Origin: Klebsiella pneumoniae | GTDB lineage: Bacteria; Pseudomonadota; Gammaproteobacteria; Pseudomonadales; UBA5518 | Assembly: GCA_945862145.1 (NCBI GenBank) | Contig: CAMAXE010000026.1 | Span: forward strand, 1-64,000 | Reading direction: 5' to 3' | DNA: 64,000 nucleotides | In this document: positions 45,178 through 52,115 of the stretch, piece by piece | How positions within the stretch are numbered: position 1 is the first letter of the stretch | Layout of the letters: each line of letters opens with the position of its first letter | Program-made: the position numbers and the translations under genes | Notes under the pieces: model-generated | Databases searched by the model: none | Seen by the model: the letters and a program-made list of their open reading frames with translations, nothing else | What the model was told of the DNA's origin: nothing

Positions 45178-46662
45178 ATGTCCCAGATGGGCGAAATCCC
45201 CACCTCGACCACTGATTGGGTGGAAATCCTGAACCGCCAGGAACTCGGCGTCGTGACCGCGACCGTGCAGCGCGTGCAGTCGGTGCTGGGTAACGACCGC
45301 AGTTCCCTGCAAGACCTCGCCAAAGCCCTGCAACATGACCCCGCCACCACGGCCAAGGTGCTCAAAGTTGCCAACAGCCCGGCCTACATGACCGGGCCGG
45401 AGCCCGTGACCAGCATCGTCCGCGCCTCGAGCCTCATGGGGCTCGACACCATCCGCAACATCTGCGTGACCAGTCGCCTGCTGGAGGTATTGCTCGCCGA
45501 AAGCGATATCCACGAGCGCATCCGCGAACGCCTCATGACCCGCGTCGCGGCCTCGCTGCATGCCGCCGTGCTGGCCCGCCAGATGATGAAAGGCGCAGAT
45601 GTGATCGTCCGTGAGGGCGTGTTCATCGCTGCTCTCCTGGACGGCATCGGCGAATGCGCCTTCTGGAGCAGCAGGCTGCCCGAGGTGTTGACGCTAGACG
45701 CCACGATGAACGAGCCGGGCGCTGATCCGGAGGCTGCGGTGCGCGCCCTGATCGGCGGCAGCTTCCGCGACCTCAGCCGGGCGCTGGTGAGTTCCTGGGG
45801 GCTCAGTTCCGCGCTGAAACCTGCCAATGACGATGCCGGAAGCGCCACCGAATTCGCGCTGGTGGTCCGGCTCTCCAACGAAATCGCCGAGGCGGTGGCG
45901 AGCGAGGGCTGGCAGTCCTCCGCGGTCCGGCGCCGGCTTGGCGATATCGCTGAAATCCTGGGCGTCGAAACCGACGAGACTGCCATCCGCCTGAACGCCT
46001 GGAGCAAGACGGCCGAGGAACTTGCCAGCTGCTACGGCGTCGGCGCCCTCGCCCGCCGCATGGTGTACCGCCCCTTCGAGGAAGCGGCACGCCGGCGCGC
46101 ACTCGCTGGCGGTGGCCCGCCGCGCGCGCTGGGCACCATCGCCAACCCCCCGCGGCAGGCACGGGCACTGCGCGAGATGAGCAGCCAGGCGAAGGAAGGC
46201 GCAGGCGCCTTCGTACTGATCCAGATGCTGGCCGAGGGCATCCACGAGGGACTCGGCATGGAACGCGTGGTCGCCGCGCTGCTCACGCCCGACCGCAAGG
46301 TCCTGCAGATGCGCTTTGCCCTTGGCGAAGGAAACGCTACCTGGGGCGCGGCGTTCCGCTTCGAGCTCGCCGGGCCGCGTGGCACGCTGCAGAAATGCCT
46401 GATCGATCACCGCTGCCTGCACATCGACGCCAAGACCATGCGCGCACCCAAGACTCCCGTGCCCACCGCGCTGATGCGCTTCGCCACGGCGCAGGACTTC
46501 CTGCTAGGCCCCATCCTGATTGGCGAGCGCTCTATCGGCGCGATCTACTGCGACCGGTCCCCCAGCGCCACCGCCATCGAGCCCGAAGACCTCACCGCGT
46601 TCACCGTCATGATCCAGCACCTTGGCACCTTGCTAGGCTCCCTGCAGCGCGCCGCCAGCTGA
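45178..46662 (+). CDS. HDOD-domain signalling protein with a C-terminal GAF-like domain
   Basis: The 494-residue product starts at ATG 45178 behind AAAGG. Its first half is an HDOD domain (LAKALQHDPATTAKVLKVAN, SIVRASSLMGLDTIRNICVT, VREGVFIAALLDGIGECAFW). The second half, about residues 340-490 (FVLIQMLAEGIHEGLGMERV, LGPILIGERSIGAIYCDRSP), looks like a GAF-type sensor domain. This pairing is seen in bacterial signalling proteins that respond to stress or c-di-GMP context. No HD metal ligands are evident, so catalysis is unlikely. It is the second HDOD protein in the window and sits in an independent position 58 bases before an ABC exporter. Confidence 0.88.
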   Translation: MSQMGEIPTSTTDWVEILNRQELGVVTATVQRVQSVLGNDRSSLQDLAKALQHDPATTAKVLKVANSPAYMTGPEPVTSIVRASSLMGLDTIRNICVTSRLLEVLLAESDIHERIRERLMTRVAASLHAAVLARQMMKGADVIVREGVFIAALLDGIGECAFWSSRLPEVLTLDATMNEPGADPEAAVRALIGGSFRDLSRALVSSWGLSSALKPANDDAGSATEFALVVRLSNEIAEAVASEGWQSSAVRRRLGDIAEILGVETDETAIRLNAWSKTAEELASCYGVGALARRMVYRPFEEAARRRALAGGGPPRALGTIANPPRQARALREMSSQAKEGAGAFVLIQMLAEGIHEGLGMERVVAALLTPDRKVLQMRFALGEGNATWGAAFRFELAGPRGTLQKCLIDHRCLHIDAKTMRAPKTPVPTALMRFATAQDFLLGPILIGERSIGAIYCDRSPSATAIEPEDLTAFTVMIQHLGTLLGSLQRAAS

Positions 46663-46720
46663 CGCGCACACTACACATCCGTCCACACCCGCGCCTCGAC
46701 ACTCCCCGGCCACACTCTCC

Positions 46721-48550
46721 ATGCGTCATTCCGTCAGCGACAGCCCCTCCGGATTCAACTGGAGTGCAGCCAAGCTGGTGCTGCCGTGGCTCGCCGAGTA
46801 CCGGGAGCGGATCTGGCTCGCCATGCTCTGCCTGCTGCTGGCCAAAGTGGGCGCGATCGGGGCACCCTTCCTGCTGAAGCGTGTGGTCGATGCGCTTGAC
46901 ACCACAGCCCCGGAACTGCTCGCCACGGCGGCGGTGCTGGGGCTGGTGCTGGCCTACGGGATCGCGCGCTTCCTGAACGTGCTGCTCGGCGAGGTGCGCG
47001 ACACGCTGTTCGGCCGCGTGACGGAGCGGGCCATGCGGCGCATCGGGCTGCGGGTGTTCGAGCACCTGCATTCACTCGATCTCGCGTTTCATCTGGAGCG
47101 GCGCACCGGGGGGCTGGCACGCGACATCGAGCGCGGCACCAACGGCGTGAGCTTCCTGATGCGCTTTCTGGTCTTCAACATCGTGCCCACGTTAATCGAG
47201 ATCGGCGTAGTGGCCGTGCTGCTCGCGTGGCAGTACGGCATCGCGTTCGGCGCCCTCACCCTGCTGTCGGTGCTCTGCTACAGCCTGTTTTCGGGGCTGA
47301 CCACCGAGTGGCGCACCGAGTTCGTGCGCGAGGTCAATCGCGCCGATTCGGCGAGCAACACCCGCGCCGTCGACAGCCTGCTCAACTACGAGACCGTCAA
47401 GTACTTCGGCAACGAGGCCTGGGAGGCGAGCCGCTACGACGCCGAGCTCGAGCGCTGGGAAACTGCCCGGCGGGAAAACCGGCTGTCACTGTTTGCGCTG
47501 AATGTCGGGCAGGCGCTGATCGTGGCCGTGGCCATGAGTGCCGCCATGGCGCTTGCCGCCGTGCGGGTGCGTGAGGGCACGATGAGCGTGGGCGATTTCG
47601 TGCTGGTGAACGCCTTCATGATGCAGATCTTCATGCCACTGAACTTCCTCGGCATGGTCTATCGGGAAATCAAAGGCTCGCTCGCCTCGATCGAGGAGAT
47701 GTTCGCGCTGCTCGCCGTAGTGCCGCGCATCAGCGATGCACCCGATGCCCGGGTGCTGCAACCGGGCCCCGGGCGAGTGGAATTCCGCGACGTGGGATTC
47801 GGCTATGACCCCTCGCGCACCATCCTGAAGGGCGTCAATCTCACCGTGGAGCCAGGCGCGAAACTCGCGGTGGTGGGCGCGAGTGGCGCCGGAAAATCCA
47901 CGCTGGTGAAGCTGCTTTACCGCTTCCATGATCCGGACGCTGGTTCGATTCTCATCGATGGCCAGGAGATCAGCAGCCTGACGCTCGCATCCCTGCGCTC
48001 GGCAATCGCCATCGTCCCGCAGGACACCGTGCTCTTCAACGACACGCTCCTCGAGAACCTGCGCTACGGCCGGCCCGGCGCTGACGATGAGGAAGTGCGA
48101 GAAGCAATCGCGCTCGCGCAGCTCAGCGATTTCGTGGCGCGCCTCCCCGAGGGCTGGCACACCCGCGTGGGTGAGCGCGGTCTCAAGCTCTCCGGCGGCG
48201 AGCGCCAGCGCGTGGCGATCGCGCGGGCCATTCTCAAGCGCGCGCCCATCTTAGTCTTCGACGAAGCCACCTCCTCGCTCGATAGCATCGCCGAGGCCTC
48301 GATCCTCGATGCCCTGCGCCGCGTAGCACGCGGCCACACCAGCCTCGTGATCGCGCACCGGCTCTCGACGGTGGTGGATGCCGACCGGATCGTGGTGCTC
48401 GCGCACGGATCCGTGGTCGAAGAAGGCACCCACGCGGAACTGCTCGCATCAGGCGGCGCCTATGCAGCGCTCTGGAACACGCAGCAGCGCGAATCGGGAG
48501 ATACTGCCGCAGAGGCGTGTGGAGACGAGGCGAAAGCGCGGTTATCCTAG
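46721..48550 (+). CDS. Atm1/HMT1-type ABC exporter (permease-ATPase fusion)
   Basis: The 609-residue protein is a half-transporter: about six membrane helices (residues about 25-320), then an ATPase with Walker A GASGAGKST, ABC signature LSGGERQRVAIARAI and Walker B ILVFDEATSSLDS. The segment SNTRAVDSLLNYETVKYFGN in the membrane part is diagnostic of the Atm1/heavy-metal ABC exporter branch, which exports glutathione-linked compounds and, in mitochondria, supports Fe-S assembly outside the matrix. It should act as a homodimer. A small unrecognised gene starts 22 bases after its stop. Confidence 0.93.
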   Translation: MRHSVSDSPSGFNWSAAKLVLPWLAEYRERIWLAMLCLLLAKVGAIGAPFLLKRVVDALDTTAPELLATAAVLGLVLAYGIARFLNVLLGEVRDTLFGRVTERAMRRIGLRVFEHLHSLDLAFHLERRTGGLARDIERGTNGVSFLMRFLVFNIVPTLIEIGVVAVLLAWQYGIAFGALTLLSVLCYSLFSGLTTEWRTEFVREVNRADSASNTRAVDSLLNYETVKYFGNEAWEASRYDAELERWETARRENRLSLFALNVGQALIVAVAMSAAMALAAVRVREGTMSVGDFVLVNAFMMQIFMPLNFLGMVYREIKGSLASIEEMFALLAVVPRISDAPDARVLQPGPGRVEFRDVGFGYDPSRTILKGVNLTVEPGAKLAVVGASGAGKSTLVKLLYRFHDPDAGSILIDGQEISSLTLASLRSAIAIVPQDTVLFNDTLLENLRYGRPGADDEEVREAIALAQLSDFVARLPEGWHTRVGERGLKLSGGERQRVAIARAILKRAPILVFDEATSSLDSIAEASILDALRRVARGHTSLVIAHRLSTVVDADRIVVLAHGSVVEEGTHAELLASGGAYAALWNTQQRESGDTAAEACGDEAKARLS

Positions 48551-48572
48551 GCGATCGACTCCGGAGAGCGAC

Positions 48573-48911
48573 GTGAAGCCCGAGCAGGACAAAGACCAGC
48601 TGCGCAGCCAGATCGAGGAGCAGGTCCGCGCCTTTCTCGAGACCGGTGGCGCGGTGAATGCCGTGGCTCGCGGAGCCAGCGGACGCGATGCCACGGAGCC
48701 CCAGCCATCGGGCTTCAGGAGCTTCACCCCGCGCCCGCGCGAGGAGCGCACCTACGTACCCGAGGTCGTGGCCGCCATCGAATCACGCCGGCGCAAGCCC
48801 AAGGCACCCAAACCCGGCCGCCGCGGCAAGCCCGATCTCGAGCGGCGCGCGGTCTACGATGATTTCGGCGAGCCCGTGCGCTGGGAATGGGTGGATCGCA
48901 AGCCGCGCTGA
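48573..48911 (+). CDS. Small basic/charged protein of unknown function
   Basis: From GTG 48573 (GGAG at about 48562) the product is 112 residues with high Arg/Lys/Glu content. The N-terminal helix SQIEEQVRAFLETGGAVNAV resembles the L-x-x-G-G-x-V helix of small transcription-associated proteins such as Pseudomonas SutA, but the rest differs and I do not assign it. The tail YDDFGEPVRWEWVDRKPR is Trp-rich. It lies 22 bases downstream of the ABC exporter on the same strand. There is no membrane segment. Confidence 0.7.
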   Translation: MKPEQDKDQLRSQIEEQVRAFLETGGAVNAVARGASGRDATEPQPSGFRSFTPRPREERTYVPEVVAAIESRRRKPKAPKPGRRGKPDLERRAVYDDFGEPVRWEWVDRKPR

Positions 48912-48915
48912 GTCC

Positions 48916-49566
48916 TCAGGCGCGCACCCGCAGCCGCTGGTAGAGCCGCAGCAGCATCGCGTAGACCATCAGCGTGAACAGCACCATGTGATCGGCCCTG
49001 GCGTCATGGCGCTGGATGCGCGCCAGGTAGCCGAGCGTGAAAATCGTCCACAGATAATACATACCCGCGCCGTGCAGCAATTGCCAACGCCGCTGACCCA
49101 GCCACGCCACGGCCCGATCGCGCGATGTGAGCGCCATGGCAAGCACCAGCAGATAGCCAAGCCCACCGCCCAGCACCGCCAGAGGCCCCGGCGGATCACC
49201 CGTCACGCTGCGGCCGATCACCGCCAGCAGGTGCACCATGAAGGCAGCACAGAACCCCAAACCCAGACCGCGTCGCTCGCGGCGCAGCCAGCGCGTGGCA
49301 TCACTGCGCCAGAGCTGCGCAAGCGATGCGGCGCTGAAAGCCGCGAGGAAAAATGCCACCGATACATCGGCCGTAGACCGCGAGGCTGCATCCCAGCCTG
49401 CGGCACCGGGCGGGCCCATCAGCAACGCGGAGCCAAGCGCCAACAGCGCGAACCCAAGGCCCGCACCGAACAGAGCCCGGGTATGGCAACGCGCAGCACC
49501 CACGGCGGCCGTGGGTGCTGCGAACTCGGGCGCTGCCGCGCCGGCAGGCGCCTGTTCATCGTGCAT
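48916..49566 (-). CDS. Ferric-reductase-like heme membrane protein
   Basis: This 216-residue protein has about six hydrophobic segments. Histidines lie in membrane helices at MVHLLAVIG and QLLHGAGMYYLWTIF, the latter resembling ferric-reductase-like or MsrQ heme-binding helices. The N-terminal 30 residues are Ala/Pro-rich and probably soluble. It probably transfers electrons across the inner membrane with b-type heme, but no partner oxidoreductase gene is beside it. Its 3' end faces the end of the small gene at 48573-48911, with only four bases between them. Confidence 0.75.
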   Translation of the reverse strand: MHDEQAPAGAAAPEFAAPTAAVGAARCHTRALFGAGLGFALLALGSALLMGPPGAAGWDAASRSTADVSVAFFLAAFSAASLAQLWRSDATRWLRRERRGLGLGFCAAFMVHLLAVIGRSVTGDPPGPLAVLGGGLGYLLVLAMALTSRDRAVAWLGQRRWQLLHGAGMYYLWTIFTLGYLARIQRHDARADHMVLFTLMVYAMLLRLYQRLRVRA

Positions 49567-49684
49567 CCGGATCTCCTCTGCCTGCCTTGTAGCCGCAACC
49601 GCCGCCCGCGTCCACCCGGTCCGGCGCTTGTGGCCCCGAACGGCGCGGGCGATGATCGGGCCCTACACAGGGCGGAGCCATTCC

Positions 49685-50524
49685 ATGATTGATTTCAGCG
49701 GTCAGACGGCAGTGGTGAGCGGCGCGGGCGCAGGTATTGGCCGCGCCATCGCCGAGAGTTTTGCGCGACTTGGCGCGCAGGTGATCGGACTTGAAATAGA
49801 CGCCGAACGCGCCGCCAGCGCGGGCGCCGCGATGCGGGCCGCGGGGCTTTCGGTGCGCATGGAAGTAGCCGATGCGCGCGACGCAGTACAGGTAAACGCG
49901 GTGTTCGGCCGTATCGGCTCCGAGCATGGCTCGGTCGACATCCTGGTGAACAACGTGGGGGATTTTCTCGGCATTGCCAAACCTTTCCACGAGACCAACG
50001 GCGAGGAGTGGGATGCGCTCTACGCGGTGAACCTGCGCCACGTCTTCGTGATGACGCAGGCGGCGCTGCCGCTGCTGCGCCAGGGCAGGCCGGGCGGCAG
50101 CATCATCAACGTCTCGACCATCGAGGCGTTCCGGGGCATACCGATGTGCCCGATCTACTCGGCCTTCAAGGCCGGCATCACCGGCTTCACCAAGAGCCTT
50201 GCGCTGGAACTCGCCCCCGAGGGCATACGGGTGAACGCCATCGCGCCCGAGACCACCGAGACCGAACAGGTGAAACCCTCGGTTTACCTCTCGGAGGCGC
50301 ACCGCGACCATGTGCCGCGCTGGATCCCGTTGGGGCGGTTCGGCAAACCCGAGGATATGGCCGGCTGCGCGGTGTTCCTGGCGAGCGAACTCTCGGCGTG
50401 GGTGACCGGCACCACAATACACGCCGATGGCGGCGCACTCGCGGCGGGCGGCTTCTACCGCACGCCCTCGGGCCGCTGGACCAATGTGCCGGTGGTGACG
50501 GGCGACGGCTTTGGATTCAGCTGA
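49685..50524 (+). CDS. Short-chain dehydrogenase/reductase
   Basis: From ATG 49685 the product is 279 residues with SGAGAGIG for cofactor binding, NNVG in place of NNAG, Ser in INVSTIEAFRG and YSAFKAGITGF for Tyr/Lys. The C-terminal HADGGALAAGGFYRT is classical SDR. It is 25 bases upstream of a medium-chain dehydrogenase, so the pair may be consecutive oxidation steps of an alcohol. A 25-base stretch at 49861-49885 is duplicated exactly in the repeat cluster at 51734-51758. A frame extension to 49238 is rejected. Confidence 0.9.
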   Translation: MIDFSGQTAVVSGAGAGIGRAIAESFARLGAQVIGLEIDAERAASAGAAMRAAGLSVRMEVADARDAVQVNAVFGRIGSEHGSVDILVNNVGDFLGIAKPFHETNGEEWDALYAVNLRHVFVMTQAALPLLRQGRPGGSIINVSTIEAFRGIPMCPIYSAFKAGITGFTKSLALELAPEGIRVNAIAPETTETEQVKPSVYLSEAHRDHVPRWIPLGRFGKPEDMAGCAVFLASELSAWVTGTTIHADGGALAAGGFYRTPSGRWTNVPVVTGDGFGFS

Positions 50525-50549
50525 ACCGCACAAGCACGGAGCAACAACA

Positions 50550-51560
50550 ATGAAACAAGCGATGATCCACGGACCGGGCGACCTGCGCCTGGACGAGGTG
50601 CCCGAACCCGAGGCCGGCGAGCACGACATCCTGGTGCGCGTGGCCGCCTGCGGCATCTGCGGCAGCGACCTCGGCTACGTGAAACAAGGCGGCATGCCCA
50701 CGCGCAACGTGGTGCCGATGCCGCTGGGGCATGAATTCTCCGGCACCATCACGCACACCGGCGCGCGCGTGCGCGATCTGGCAGCCGGCATGCGGATCGT
50801 GGTCGACCCGATGAACGCCGACAACATTGGCAACGGCTCTCCGGAGGGCGCTTTTGCGCCCGTGCTCCGCGTGCGCGGGGCGAAGCTCGGGCACAACGTC
50901 CATACCATACCCGACAGCATGTCCTTCGAGCGTGCCGCGCTGGTCGAGCCGCTGGCGGTAGCCATGCACGCGGTGAACCTCGCGAACCCGGCGCCGGAAG
51001 ACAAGGTGGTGATCTATGGCGCCGGCTGCATCGGCCTCGGCGTCATCGTGGCGCTGCGCCGGCGAGGCGTGACGGATATCGTGGCGGTGGATCTCTCCGA
51101 CGAACGGCTCGCGAGAGCGCAGGCACTCGGCGCCCGTGCCGTTATCAACGCCGGGCAAACGAATGTCGCAGAGGCACTGGGGCGCGAGCACGGCACCGGG
51201 GATCTCTACGGCATTCCGGTGGTGCAGAGCGGGGTGTTCATCGAGGCAACCGGCGTCTCGTCGGTGTTCGAGGAGATCGTCCGCATCGCGCCGCACTCGG
51301 CACGCGTGGTGGTGGTGAGCCTGCACAAGAAACCCGCGCCACTCGATCTGCAGTTCCTGTTGATGAAAGAACTCGTAGTACGCGGCTCCATCGGATATCC
51401 GCGGGAATTTCCCGACGTGATCGCGATGCTTGCAGATCCTGCGGTGGACGTCACGCCGATCGTGAGCCACAGCTTCGCGTTCGAGGATTTCCTCACGGCC
51501 TGGCAAACAGCCTGCGACGCGCAGCGGGCCTCCAAGGTGATGGTGCGCTTCGCACCCTGA
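50550..51560 (+). CDS. Medium-chain zinc-type alcohol dehydrogenase lacking the structural zinc site
   Basis: The 336-residue protein starts ATG 50550. The catalytic zinc ligands are in CGICGSD (Cys34/Cys37 region) and GHEFSG (His61, Glu62), and the Rossmann motif is VVIYGAGCIGLGVIVAL. The usual lobe with four Cys for the structural zinc, expected after about residue 85, is absent: the segment MNADNIGNGSPEGAFAPVLR has none. Loss of this site occurs in some branches and does not by itself mean inactivity. It probably oxidises a secondary alcohol or polyol. It ends 30 bases before the repeat cluster. Confidence 0.88.
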   Translation: MKQAMIHGPGDLRLDEVPEPEAGEHDILVRVAACGICGSDLGYVKQGGMPTRNVVPMPLGHEFSGTITHTGARVRDLAAGMRIVVDPMNADNIGNGSPEGAFAPVLRVRGAKLGHNVHTIPDSMSFERAALVEPLAVAMHAVNLANPAPEDKVVIYGAGCIGLGVIVALRRRGVTDIVAVDLSDERLARAQALGARAVINAGQTNVAEALGREHGTGDLYGIPVVQSGVFIEATGVSSVFEEIVRIAPHSARVVVVSLHKKPAPLDLQFLLMKELVVRGSIGYPREFPDVIAMLADPAVDVTPIVSHSFAFEDFLTAWQTACDAQRASKVMVRFAP

Positions 51561-51678
51561 GCCGCGCCCGCGCCGCCCCGTACGAGCGGGCCATGCCCGC
51601 GACGCCGCGCACCCATCGCGCGCATGGCGCGCTCCTACAGAATTCCTCCCGCGTAGGAGCGGGCCCCCCGCGATAGCC

Positions 51679-51731
51679 AACACCGTCGCGCGCTACTGCT
51701 CTGATGAAAAATGGAAGACCTGACCCCGTAT
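51679..51731 (+). repeat. Composite repeat module, copy 1
   Basis: CAACACCGTCGCGCGCTACT followed by GCTCTGATGAAAAATGGAAG and ACCTGACCCCGTAT. Copy 2 is at 51836-51890. A third module (51908-51940) has only the ATGAAAAATGG part. The first 22 bases recur again at 52101-52122, at the 3' end of the RHS gene. Confidence 0.75.
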
Positions 51732-51733
51732 GC

Positions 51734-51758
51734 GGAAGTAGCCGATGCGCGCGACGCA
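51734..51758 (+). repeat. 25-base exact copy of a segment of the SDR gene
   Basis: These 25 bases, beginning GGAAGTAGCCGATGCG, are identical to 49861-49885 in the coding sequence of the SDR gene about 1.85 kb upstream, in the same orientation. The flanks differ (TGC versus CAT before it). The copy sits between two repeat modules. Chance identity of this length is unlikely, so a local copying or misalignment event is probable. Confidence 0.7.
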
Positions 51759-51835
51759 TCGCGCGCATGGCGCGCTCCTACACCAGACAACACACGCAAC
51801 GCCCCGCGTAGGAGCGGGCCATGCCCGCGATACCC

Positions 51836-51890
51836 AACACCGTCGCGCGCTACTGCTCTGATGAAAAATGGAAGACCTGACCCCGTATTC
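51836..51890 (+). repeat. Composite repeat module, copy 2
   Basis: This copy matches the module at 51679-51731 nearly base for base and continues into CCCGTATTC. It lies directly after a GTAGGAGCG-type REP unit, as copy 1 does. It is followed at 51908-51940 by a shorter third copy with the ATGAAAAATGGAAGACCTGA core, so this part of the cluster has expanded by duplication. Confidence 0.75.
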
Positions 51891-52115
51891 CTGTGACCCC
51901 GTATTCCTGATGAAAAATGGAAGACCTGACCCCGTATTCCCGTATTCCCCGTGACCCCGTATTCCCTGCGCTCCTACAGAATTCCTCCCGCGTAGGAGCG
52001 GGCCATGCCCGCGACAATGCCTCCCCCATCACGCTGTCGCGCGCATGGCGCGCTCCTACAGCGTTCTTCCCGCGTAGGAGCGGGCCATGCCCGCGATAGC
52101 CAACACCGTCGCGCG

